A program made the position numbers and the translations under genes. A stretch of 64,000 bases of DNA from Climacium dendroides (lineage: Eukaryota > Streptophyta > Bryopsida > Hypnales > Climaciaceae), in assembly GCA_950106755.1 (NCBI GenBank), contig OX467089.1:870501-934500 (forward strand), in the 5' to 3' direction. Under the pieces are notes generated by a model, which saw only the letters and a list, made by a program, of their open reading frames with translations, was not told the DNA's origin and made no database searches. Positions 54,017-64,000 of the stretch are shown one piece after another. Every line of letters begins with the position of its first letter. The stretch's first letter is position 1.

Positions 54017-55188
54017 CATGTTTCCCATTTTTTTTTCCCGTAAATTTTATGAGGTTACATTTTGTTGGACACTAAAGTACAGGGCTAGGTTCATGCCCCA
54101 ATTTTTACTTTCAGGTACGAGGTTATCAAAGTGACCACCAATTGCATTTTTTTTGAATTCGTGACTTTATGAATAATTGCAACTTGGACAACATGTTTCC
54201 CATTTTTTTTTACGTGAATTTTATGAGGTTACATTTTGTTGGACACTAAAGTACAGGGCTAGGTTCATGCCCCAATTTTTACTTTCAGGTACGAGGTTAT
54301 CAAAGTGACCACCAATTGCATTGTTTTTGAATTCGTGACTTTATGAATAATTGCAACTTGGACAACATGTTTCCCATTTTTTTTTCCCGTGAATTTTATG
54401 AGGTTACATTTTGTTGGACACTAAAGTACAGGGCTAGGTTCATGCCCCAATTTTTACTTTCACGTACGCGGTCATTCAAAGTGACCACCAATTGCATTTT
54501 TTTTGAATTCGTGACTTTATGAATAATTGCAACTTGGACAACATGTTTCCCATTTTTTTTTCCCGTAGATTTTATGAGGTTACATTTTGTTGGACACTAA
54601 AGTACAGGGCTAGGTTCATGCCCCAATTTTTACTTTCACGTACGCGGTCATTCAAAGTGACCACCAATTGCATTTTTTTTGAATTCGTGACTTTATGAAT
54701 AATTGCAACTTGGACAACATGTTTCCCATTTTTTTTTCCCGTAAATTTTATGAGGTTACATTTTGTTGGACACTAAAGTACAGGGCTAGGTTCATGCCCC
54801 AATTTTTACTTTCACGTACGCGGTCATTCAAAGTGACCACCAATTGCATTTTTTTTGAATTCGTGACTTTATGAATAATTGCAACTTGGACAACAGGTTT
54901 CCCATTTTTTTTTACGTGAATTTTATGAGGTTACATTTTGTTGGACACTAAAGTACAGGGCTAGGTTCATGCCCCAATTTTTACTTTCACGTACGCGGTC
55001 ATTCAAAGTGACCACCAATTGCATTTTTTTTGAATTCGTGACTTTATGAATAATTGCAACTTGGACAACATGTTTCCCATTCTTTCTTACGTGAATTTCA
55101 TGAGGTTACATTTTGTTGGACACTAAAGTACAGGGCTAGGTTCATGCCCCAATTTTTACTTTCAGGTACGAGGTTATCAAAGTGACCA
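51690..55188 (+). repeat. 3.5 kb segmental copy, left (partner 56596-60094)
   Basis: Markers recur 4906 bp downstream (28 monomers): TACGCAGTC (51838 and 56744; 53064 and 57970), ACAACAGG (52091 and 56997; 53317 and 58223; 54894 and 59800), CGTAAA (54039 and 58945) and TCTTTCTTAC (55081 and 59987). I saw no difference inside at the markers compared. The match ends at 55188/60094, where GACCACC faces GACCAGC. Confidence 0.87.
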
Positions 55189-56479
55189 CCAATTGCATTG
55201 TTTTTGAATTCGTGACTTTATGAATAATTGCAACTTGGACAACATGTTTCCCATATTTTTTTCCCGTGAATTTTATGAGGTTACATTTTGTTGGACACTA
55301 AAGTACAGGGCTAGGTTCATGCCCCAATTTTTACTTTCACGTACGCAGTCATTCAAAGTGACCACCAATTGCATTTTTTTTGAATTCGTGACTTTATGAA
55401 TAATTGCAACTTGGACAACATGTTTCCCATTTTTTTTTCCCGTAAATTTTATGAGGTTACATTTTGTTGGACACTAAAGTACATGGCTAGGTTCATGCCC
55501 CAATTTTTACTTTCACGTACGCGGTCATTCAAAGTGACCACCAATTGCATTTTTTTTGAATTCGTGACTTTATGAATAATTGCAACTTGGACAACAGGTT
55601 TCCCATTTTTTTTTACGTGAATTTTATGAGGTTACATTTTGTTGGACACTAAAGTACAGGGCTAGGTTCATGCCCCAATTTTTACTTTCAGGTACGAGGT
55701 TATCAAAGTGACCACCAATTGCATTGTTTTTGAATTCGTGACTTTATGAATAATTGCAACTTGGACAACATGTTTCCCATATTTTTTTCCCGTGAATTTT
55801 ATGAGGTTACATTTTGTTGGACACTAAAGTACAGGGCTAGGTTCATGCCCCAATTTTTACTTTCACGTACGCGGTCATTCAAAGTGACCACCAATTGCAT
55901 TTTTTTTGAATTCGTGACTTTATGAATAATTGCAACTTGGACAACATGTTTCCTATTTTTTTTTACGTGAATTTTATGAGGTTTCATTTTGTTGGACACT
56001 AAAGTACAGGGCTAGGTTCATGCCCCAATTTTTACTTTCACGTACGCGGTCATTCAAAGTGACCACCAATTGCATTTTCTTTGAATTCGTGACTTTATGA
56101 ATAATTGCAACTTGGACAACATGTTTCCTATTTTTTTTTACGTGAATTTTATGAGGTTACATTTTGTTGGACACTAAAGTACAGGGCTAGGTTCATGCCC
56201 CAATTTTTACTTTCACGTACGCGGTCATTCAAAGTGACCACCAATTGCATTTTTTTTGAATTCGTGACTTTATGAATAATTGCAACTTGGACAACATGTT
56301 TCCCATTTTTTTTTACGTGAATTTTATGAGGTTACATTTTGTTGAACACTAAAGTACAGGGCTAGGTTCATGCCCCAATTTTTACTTTGAGGTACGAGGT
56401 TATCAAAGTGACCACCAATTGCATTGTTTTTGAATTCGTGACTTTATGAATAATTGCAACTTGGACAACATGTTTCCCA

Positions 56480-56830
56480 TATTTTTTTCCCGTGAATTTT
56501 ATGAGGTTACATTTTGTTGGACACTAAAGTACAGGGCTAGGTTCATGCCCCAATTTTTACTTTCACGTACGCAGTCATTCAAAGTGACCACCAATTGCAT
56601 TTTTTTTGAATTCGTGACTTTATGAATAATTGCAACTTGGACAACATGTTTCCCATATTTTTTTCCCGTGAATTTTATGAGGTTACATTTTGTTGGACAC
56701 TAAAGTACAGGGCTAGGTTCATGCCCCAATTTTTACTTTCACGTACGCAGTCATTCAAAGTGACCACCAATTGCATTTTTTTTGAATTCGTGACTTTATG
56801 AATAATTGCAACTTGGACAACATGTTTCCC
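56480..56830 (+). repeat. Single-monomer tandem duplication (about 175 bp)
   Basis: Two successive monomers share the CCCATATTTTTTTCCCGTG tract and the rare GCAGTCATTC junction (at about 56571 and 56746). Elsewhere this junction occurs once per 7-monomer unit. The doubling adds one monomer, which fits the 1402 bp (8-monomer) spacing of ACAACAGG between 55595 and 56997 instead of 1226 bp. Confidence 0.8.
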
Positions 56831-59800
56831 ATTTTTTTTTCCCGTAAATTTTATGAGGTTACATTTTGTTGGACACTAAAGTACATGGCTAGGTTCATGC
56901 CCCAATTTTTACTTTCACGTACGCGGTCATTCAAAGTGACCACCAATTGCATTTTTTTTGAATTCGTGACTTTATGAATAATTGCAACTTGGACAACAGG
57001 TTTCCCATTTTTTTTTACGTGAATTTTATGAGGTTACATTTTGTTGGACACTAAAGTACAGGGCTAGGTTCATGCCCCAATTTTTACTTTCAGGTACGAG
57101 GTTATCAAAGTGACCACCAATTGCATTGTTTTTGAATTCGTGACTTTATGAATAATTGCAACTTGGACAACATGTTTCCCATATTTTTTTCCCGTGAATT
57201 TTATGAGGTTACATTTTGTTGGACACTAAAGTACAGGGCTAGGTTCATGCCCCAATTTTTACTTTCACGTACGCGGTCATTCAAAGTGACCACCAATTGC
57301 ATTTTTTTTGAATTCGTGACTTTATGAATAATTGCAACTTGGACAACATGTTTCCTATTTTTTTTTACGTGAATTTTATGAGGTTTCATTTTGTTGGACA
57401 CTAAAGTACAGGGCTAGGTTCATGCCCCAATTTTTACTTTCACGTACGCGGTCATTCAAAGTGACCACCAATTGCATTTTCTTTGAATTCGTGACTTTAT
57501 GAATAATTGCAACTTGGACAACATGTTTCCTATTTTTTTTTACGTGAATTTTATGAGGTTACATTTTGTTGGACACTAAAGTACAGGGCTAGGTTCATGC
57601 CCCAATTTTTACTTTCACGTACGCGGTCATTCAAAGTGACCACCAATTGCATTTTTTTTGAATTCGTGACTTTATGAATAATTGCAACTTGGACAACATG
57701 TTTCCCATTTTTTTTTACGTGAATTTTATGAGGTTACATTTTGTTGAACACTAAAGTACAGGGCTAGGTTCATGCCCCAATTTTTACTTTGAGGTACGAG
57801 GTTATCAAAGTGACCACCAATTGCATTGTTTTTGAATTCGTGACTTTATGAATAATTGCAACTTGGACAACATGTTTCCCATATTTTTTTCCCGTGAATT
57901 TTATGAGGTTACATTTTGTTGGACACTAAAGTACAGGGCTAGGTTCATGCCCCAATTTTTACTTTCACGTACGCAGTCATTCAAAGTGACCACCAATTGC
58001 ATTTTTTTTGAATTCGTGACTTTATGAATAATTGCAACTTGGACAACATGTTTCCCATTTTTTTTTCCCGTAAATTTTATGAGGTTACATTTTGTTGGAC
58101 ACTAAAGTACATGGCTAGGTTCATGCCCCAATTTTTACTTTCACGTACGCGGTCATTCAAAGTGACCACCAATTGCATTTTTTTTGAATTCGTGACTTTA
58201 TGAATAATTGCAACTTGGACAACAGGTTTCCCATTTTTTTTTACGTGAATTTTATGAGGTTACATTTTGTTGGACACTAAAGTACAGGGCTAGGTTCATG
58301 CCCCAATTTTTACTTTCAGGTACGAGGTTATCAAAGTGACCACCAATTGCATTGTTTTTGAATTCGTGACTTTATGAATAATTGCAACTTGGACAACATG
58401 TTTCCCATATTTTTTTCCCGTGAATTTTATGAGGTTACATTTTGTTGGACACTAAAGTACAGGGCTAGGTTCATGCCCCAATTTTTACTTTCACGTACGC
58501 GGTCATTCAAAGTGACCACCAATTGCATTTTTTTTGAATTCGTGACTTTATGAATAATTGCAACTTGGACAACATGTTTCCTATTTTTTTTTACGTGAAT
58601 TTTATGAGGTTTCATTTTGTTGGACACTAAAGTACAGGGCTAGGTTCATGCCCCAATTTTTACTTTCACGTACGCGGTCATTCAAAGTGACCACCAATTG
58701 CATTTTCTTTGAATTCGTGACTTTATGAATAATTGCAACTTGGACAACATGTTTCCTATTTTTTTTTACGTGAATTTTATGAGGTTACATTTTGTTGGAC
58801 ACTAAAGTACAGGGCTAGGTTCATGCCCCAATTTTTACTTTCACGTACGCGGTCATTCAAAGTGACCACCAATTGCATTTTTTTTGAATTCGTGACTTTA
58901 TGAATAATTGCAACTTGGACAACATGTTTCCCATTTTTTTTTCCCGTAAATTTTATGAGGTTACATTTTGTTGGACACTAAAGTACAGGGCTAGGTTCAT
59001 GCCCCAATTTTTACTTTCAGGTACGAGGTTATCAAAGTGACCACCAATTGCATTTTTTTTGAATTCGTGACTTTATGAATAATTGCAACTTGGACAACAT
59101 GTTTCCCATTTTTTTTTACGTGAATTTTATGAGGTTACATTTTGTTGGACACTAAAGTACAGGGCTAGGTTCATGCCCCAATTTTTACTTTCAGGTACGA
59201 GGTTATCAAAGTGACCACCAATTGCATTGTTTTTGAATTCGTGACTTTATGAATAATTGCAACTTGGACAACATGTTTCCCATTTTTTTTTCCCGTGAAT
59301 TTTATGAGGTTACATTTTGTTGGACACTAAAGTACAGGGCTAGGTTCATGCCCCAATTTTTACTTTCACGTACGCGGTCATTCAAAGTGACCACCAATTG
59401 CATTTTTTTTGAATTCGTGACTTTATGAATAATTGCAACTTGGACAACATGTTTCCCATTTTTTTTTCCCGTAGATTTTATGAGGTTACATTTTGTTGGA
59501 CACTAAAGTACAGGGCTAGGTTCATGCCCCAATTTTTACTTTCACGTACGCGGTCATTCAAAGTGACCACCAATTGCATTTTTTTTGAATTCGTGACTTT
59601 ATGAATAATTGCAACTTGGACAACATGTTTCCCATTTTTTTTTCCCGTAAATTTTATGAGGTTACATTTTGTTGGACACTAAAGTACAGGGCTAGGTTCA
59701 TGCCCCAATTTTTACTTTCACGTACGCGGTCATTCAAAGTGACCACCAATTGCATTTTTTTTGAATTCGTGACTTTATGAATAATTGCAACTTGGACAAC

Positions 59801-60094
59801 AGGTTTCCCATTTTTTTTTACGTGAATTTTATGAGGTTACATTTTGTTGGACACTAAAGTACAGGGCTAGGTTCATGCCCCAATTTTTACTTTCACGTAC
59901 GCGGTCATTCAAAGTGACCACCAATTGCATTTTTTTTGAATTCGTGACTTTATGAATAATTGCAACTTGGACAACATGTTTCCCATTCTTTCTTACGTGA
60001 ATTTCATGAGGTTACATTTTGTTGGACACTAAAGTACAGGGCTAGGTTCATGCCCCAATTTTTACTTTCAGGTACGAGGTTATCAAAGTGACCA
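56596..60094 (+). repeat. 3.5 kb segmental copy, right (partner 51690-55188)
   Basis: This is the downstream partner at offset 4906 bp. Its left edge lies in a tandem doubling of one CCCATATTT/CGCAGTC monomer. The 1.4 kb between the two copies (55188-56596) is made of the same 7-monomer material in another register, so the whole 51-60 kb stretch comes from one recently amplified pool. Confidence 0.87.
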
Positions 60095-60890
60095 GCAATT
60101 GCATTTTTTTTGAATTCGTGACTTTATGAATAATTGCAACTTGGACAACATGTTTCCCATTTTTTTTTCCCGTGAATTTTATGAGGTTACATTTTGTTGG
60201 ACACTAAAGTACAGGGCTAGGTTCATGCCCCAATTTTTACTTTCACGTACGCGGTCATTCAAAGTGACCACCAATTGCATTTTTTTTGAATTCGTGACTT
60301 TATGAATAATTGCAACTTGGACAACAGGTTTCCCATTTTTTTTTACGTGAATTTTATGAGGTTACATTTTGTTGGACACTAAAGTACAGGGCTAGGTTCA
60401 TGCCCCAATTTTTACTTTCACGTACGCGGTCATTCAAAGTGACCACCAATTGCATTTTTTTTGAATTCGTGACTTTATGAATAATTGCAACTTGGACAAC
60501 ATGTTTCCCATTCTTTCTTACGTGAATTTCATGAGGTTACATTTTGTTGGACACTAAAGTACAGGGCTAGGTTCATGCCCCAATTTTTACTTTCAGGTAC
60601 GAGGTTATCAAAGTGACCAGCAATTGCATTTTTTTTGAATTCGTGACTTTATGAATAATTGCAACTTGGACAACATGTTTCCCATTTTTTTTTCCCGTGA
60701 ATTTTATGAGGTTACATTTTGTTGGACACTAAAGTACAGGGCTAGGTTCATGCCCCAATTTTTACTTTCACGTACGCGGTCATTCAAAGTGACCACCAAT
60801 TGCATTTTTTTGGAATTCGTGACTTTATGAATAATTGCAACTTGGACAACAGGTTTCCCATTTTTTTTTACGTGAATTTTATGAGGTTAC
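59760..60890 (+). repeat. 525 bp trimer, about 2.1 copies
   Basis: ACAACAGG at 59800, 60325 and 60850, the CCCATTCTTTCTTACG monomer near 59985 and 60510, and GACCAGC near 60094 and 60619 repeat at 525 bp. The third copy is cut off after its first monomer. A private TTTTTGGAATTC change near 60811 marks that monomer. Confidence 0.85.
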
Positions 60891-63567
60891 ATTTTGTTGG
60901 ACACTAAAGTACAGGGCTAGGTTCATGCCCCAATTTTTACTTTCAGGTACGAGGTTATCAAAGTGACCACCAATTGCATTGTTTTTGAATTCGTGACTTT
61001 ATGAATAATTGCAACTTGGACAACATGTTTCCCATATTTTTTTCCCGTGAATTTTATGAGGTTACATTTTGTTGGACACTAAAGTACAGGGCTAGGTTCA
61101 TGCCCCAATTTTTACTTTCACGTACGCGGTCATTCAAAGTGACCACCAATTGCATTTTTTTTGAATTCGTGACTTTATGAATAATTGCAACTTGGACAAC
61201 ATGTTTCCTATTTTTTTTTACGTGAATTTTATGAGGTTTCATTTTGTTGGACACTAAAGTACAGGGCTAGGTTCATGCCCCAATTTTTACTTTCACGTAC
61301 GCGGTCATTCAAAGTGACCACCAATTGCATTTTCTTTGAATTCGTGACTTTATGAATAATTGCAACTTGGACAACATGTTTCCTATTTTTTTTTACGTGA
61401 AGTTTATGAGGTTACATTTTGTTGGACACTAAAGTACAGGGCTAGGTTCATGCCCCAATTTTTACTTTCAGGTACGAGGTTATCAAAGTGACCACCAATT
61501 GCATTGTTTTTGAATTCGTGACTTTATGAATAATTGCAACTTGGACAACATGTTTCCCATATTTTTTTCCCGTGAATTTTATGAGGTTTCATTTTGTTGG
61601 ACACTAAAGTACAGGGCTAGGTTCATGCCCCAATTTTTACTTTCAGGTACGAGGTTATCAAAGTGACCACCAATTGCATTGTTTTTGAATTCGTGACTTT
61701 ATGAATAATTGCAACTTGGACAACATGTTTCCCATTTTTTTTTCCCGTGAATTTTATGAGGTTACATTTTGTTGGACACTAAAGTACAGGGCTAGGTTCA
61801 TGCCCCAATTTTTACTTTCACGTACGCGGTCATTCAAAGTGACCACCAATTGCATTTTTTTTGAATTCGTGACTTTATGAATAATTGCAACTTGGACAAC
61901 ATGTTTCCCATTTTTTTTTCCCGTAGATTTTATGAGGTTACATTTTGTTGGACACTAAAGTACAGGGCTAGGTTCATGCCCCAATTTTTACTTTCACGTA
62001 CGCGGTCATTCAAAGTGACCACCAATTGCATTTTTTTTGAATTCGTGACTTTATGAATAATTGCAACTTGGACAACATGTTTCCCATTTTTTTTTCCCGT
62101 AAATTTTATGAGGTTACATTTTGTTGGACACTAAAGTACAGGGCTAGGTTCATGCCCCAATTTTTACTTTCACGTACGCGGTCATTCAAAGTGACCACCA
62201 ATTGCATTTTTTTTGAATTCGTGACTTTATGAATAATTGCAACTTGGACAACATGTTTACCATTCTTTCTTATGTGAATTTCATGAGGTTACATTTTGTT
62301 GGACACTAAAGTACAGGGCTAGGTTCATGCCCCAATTTTTACTTTCAGGTACGAGGTTATCAAAGTGACCAGCAATTGCATTTTTTTTGAATTCGTGACT
62401 TTATGAATAATTGCAACTTGGACAACATGTTTCCCATTTTTTTTTCCCGTGAATTTTATGAGGTTACATTTTGTTGGACACTAAAGTACAGGGCTAGGTT
62501 CATGCCCCAATTTTTACTTTCACGTACGCGGTCATTCAAAGTGACCACCAATTGCATTTTCTTTGAATTCGTGACTTTATGAATAATTGCAACTTGGACA
62601 ACATGTTTCCTATTTTTTTTTACGTGAATTTTATGAGGTTACATTTTGTTGGACACTAAAGTACAGGGCTAGGTTCATGCCCCAATTTTTACTTTCACGT
62701 ACGCGGTCATTCAAAGTGACCACCAATTGCATTTTTTTTGAATTCGTGACTTTATGAATAATTGCAACTTGGACAACAGGTTTCCCATTTTTTTTTACGT
62801 GAATTTTATGAGGTTACATTTTGTTGGACACTAAAGTACAGGGCTAGGTTCATGCCCCAATTTTTACTTTCAGGTACGAGGTTATCAAAGTGACCACCAA
62901 TTGCATTGTTTTTGAATTCGTGACTTTATGAATAATTGCAACTTGGACAACATGTTTCCCATATTTTTTTCCCGTGAATTTTATGAGGTTACATTTTGTT
63001 GGACACTAAAGTACAGGGCTAGGTTCATGCCCCAATTTTTACTTTCACGTACGCGGTCATTCAAAGTGACCACCAATTGCATTTTTTTTGAATTCGTGAC
63101 TTTATGAATAATTGCAACTTGGACAACATGTTTCCTATTTTTTTTTACGTGAATTTTATGAGGTTTCATTTTGTTGGACACTAAAGTACAGGGCTAGGTT
63201 CATGCCCCAATTTTTACTTTCACGTACGCGGTCATTCAAAGTGACCACCAATTGCATTTTCTTTGAATTCGTGACTTTATGAATAATTGCAACTTGGACA
63301 ACATGTTTCCTATTTTTTTTTACGTGAAGTTTATGAGGTTACATTTTGTTGGACACTAAAGTACAGGGCTAGGTTCATGCCCCAATTTTTACTTTCAGGT
63401 ACGAGGTTATCAAAGTGACCACCAATTGCATTGTTTTTGAATTCGTGACTTTATGAATAATTGCAACTTGGACAACATGTTTCCCATATTTTTTTCCCGT
63501 GAATTTTATGAGGTTTCATTTTGTTGGACACTAAAGTACAGGGCTAGGTTCATGCCCCAATTTTTAC
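60830..63567 (+). repeat. 11-monomer-spaced repeat (1927 bp), 0.8 kb matched in two copies
   Basis: ACAACAGG (60850 and 62777), TTTCATTTTG monomers, TTTTCTTTG and the rare ACGTGAAGTTT (GAAG at 61399 and 63326) repeat at 1927 bp. The matched blocks are about 60830-61640 and 62757-63567. The DNA between them (about 61.7-62.6 kb) is CCCGTG, CCCGTAGAT, CCCGTAAAT and interrupted-tract monomers like those at 59.3-59.7 and 50.6-51.1 kb. Confidence 0.8.
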
Positions 63568-64000
63568 TTTCACGTACGCGGTCATTCAAAGTGACCACCA
63601 ATTGCATTTTTTTTGAATTCGTGACTTTATGAATAATTGCAACTTGGACAACATGTTTCCTATTTTTTTTTACGTGAATTTTATGAGGTTTCATTTTGTT
63701 GGACACTAAAGTACAGGGCTAGGTTCATGCCCCAATTTTTACTTTCACGTACGCGGTCATTCAAAGTGACCACCAATTGCATTTTCTTTGAATTCGTGAC
63801 TTTATGAATAATTGCAACTTGGACAACAGGTTTCCCATTTTTTTTTACGTGAATTTTATGAGGTTACATTTTGTTGGACACTAAAGTACAGGGCTAGGTT
63901 CATGCCCCAATTTTTACTTTCAGGTACGAGGTTATCAAAGTGACCACCAATTGCATTGTTTTTGAATTCGTGACTTTATGAATAATTGCAACTTGGACAA
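63567..64000 (+). repeat. Array continues to the window edge
   Basis: These are monomers of the TTTCATTTTG, TTTTCTTTG with ACAACAGG, and CATTGTTTTTG kinds. The copy with CAGG at 63827 carries TTTTCTTTG and ACAACAGG in the same monomer, a new combination compared with earlier units. The last monomer is cut inside the conserved CTTGGACAA block. Confidence 0.9.

Larger units (their letters stand above)
1..64000 (+). repeat. Satellite DNA array, ~175 bp monomer, about 365 copies
   Basis: The AGTGACCACC start recurs at 1, 177, 352, 527, 703 and 876, and the same motif continues at this spacing to the last base. All copies are in one orientation and are joined head to tail without spacers. Copies differ by a few substitutions and by 1-2 bp indels, mainly in the variable T-tract and at the monomer junction. 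Base composition of one counted monomer is 61 G+C of 175. No inserted transposon, inverted segment or unique DNA was seen. The array continues beyond both window edges, since both ends fall within a repeat. Period and organisation match known centromeric or pericentromeric satellites; that role is inference, as is a eukaryotic host. The family was not recognised. Confidence 0.98.

Noticed and set aside
1..64000. CRISPR array
   Set aside because: The repeats are contiguous 175 bp units without unique spacers, and no cas-like gene is present.
1..64000. Telomeric, rDNA, tRNA or microsatellite content
   Set aside because: No telomere-type hexamer or heptamer runs, no rRNA or tRNA-like segments, and no simple-sequence arrays beyond the T-tracts inside monomers were seen.

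Overview
The whole 64 kb window is one uninterrupted tandem satellite DNA array. It starts and ends inside a monomer, and no unique DNA, transposon, protein gene or RNA gene was seen. The monomer is about 175 bp (173-176 bp in the copies measured), roughly 35% G+C, and always in the same orientation, giving about 365 copies. The nucleosome-sized period, strong homogenisation, layered higher-order repeats (HORs) and 64 kb length point to a eukaryotic centromeric or pericentromeric satellite read through by a long-read assembly. I do not recognise the family and cannot name the organism. A plant is plausible but unproven, and an animal is not excluded.

Monomer plan, counted from AGTGACC = 1: an AGTGACCACC start, a T8 tract at about 18-25, usually an EcoRI site (GAATTC), a conserved block ending in ACAACATGTT, a variable tract at about 70-85 (T9 and derivatives, then CCCGTG, ACGTG or CCCGTA), a conserved middle (TTACATTTTGTTGGACAC, GGGCTAGGTTCATGCCCC), and a junction of two main kinds. 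Type A ends CACGTACGCGGTCATTCAA. Type B ends CAGGTACGAGGTTATCAA or its TATGAGG version, and is 1 bp shorter.

Layout: 0.5-3.5 kb, a 6/7-monomer HOR; 3.25-6.7 kb, a 10-monomer (1752 bp) tandem duplication built on a 526 bp trimer that continues to about 9.65 kb; 7.8-18 kb, a 27-monomer (4729 bp) unit in two near-identical copies plus a partial third; 16.9-19.3 kb, a 7-monomer unit; 19.3-40 kb, a heterogeneous mosaic with shorter duplications (6-, 7- and 9-mers) and long-range copies 6.7 to 26 kb apart; 40-45 kb, an 8-monomer HOR (1401 bp) in about 3.6 copies; 44.5-51 kb, overlapping 6-, 7- and 11-monomer HORs; 51.25-60.1 kb, 7-monomer HORs inside a 3.5 kb segment repeated 4906 bp away; 59.8-63.6 kb, a trimer and an 11-monomer-spaced repeat.

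No genes work together here. The biology visible is concerted evolution: unequal exchange and conversion over several length scales, monomer subfamilies with regional territories, and a polymorphism pattern rich in CpG to TpG/CpA changes that suggests cytosine methylation. The short open frames (61-76 codons) are by-products of the repeat and are not annotated as genes.
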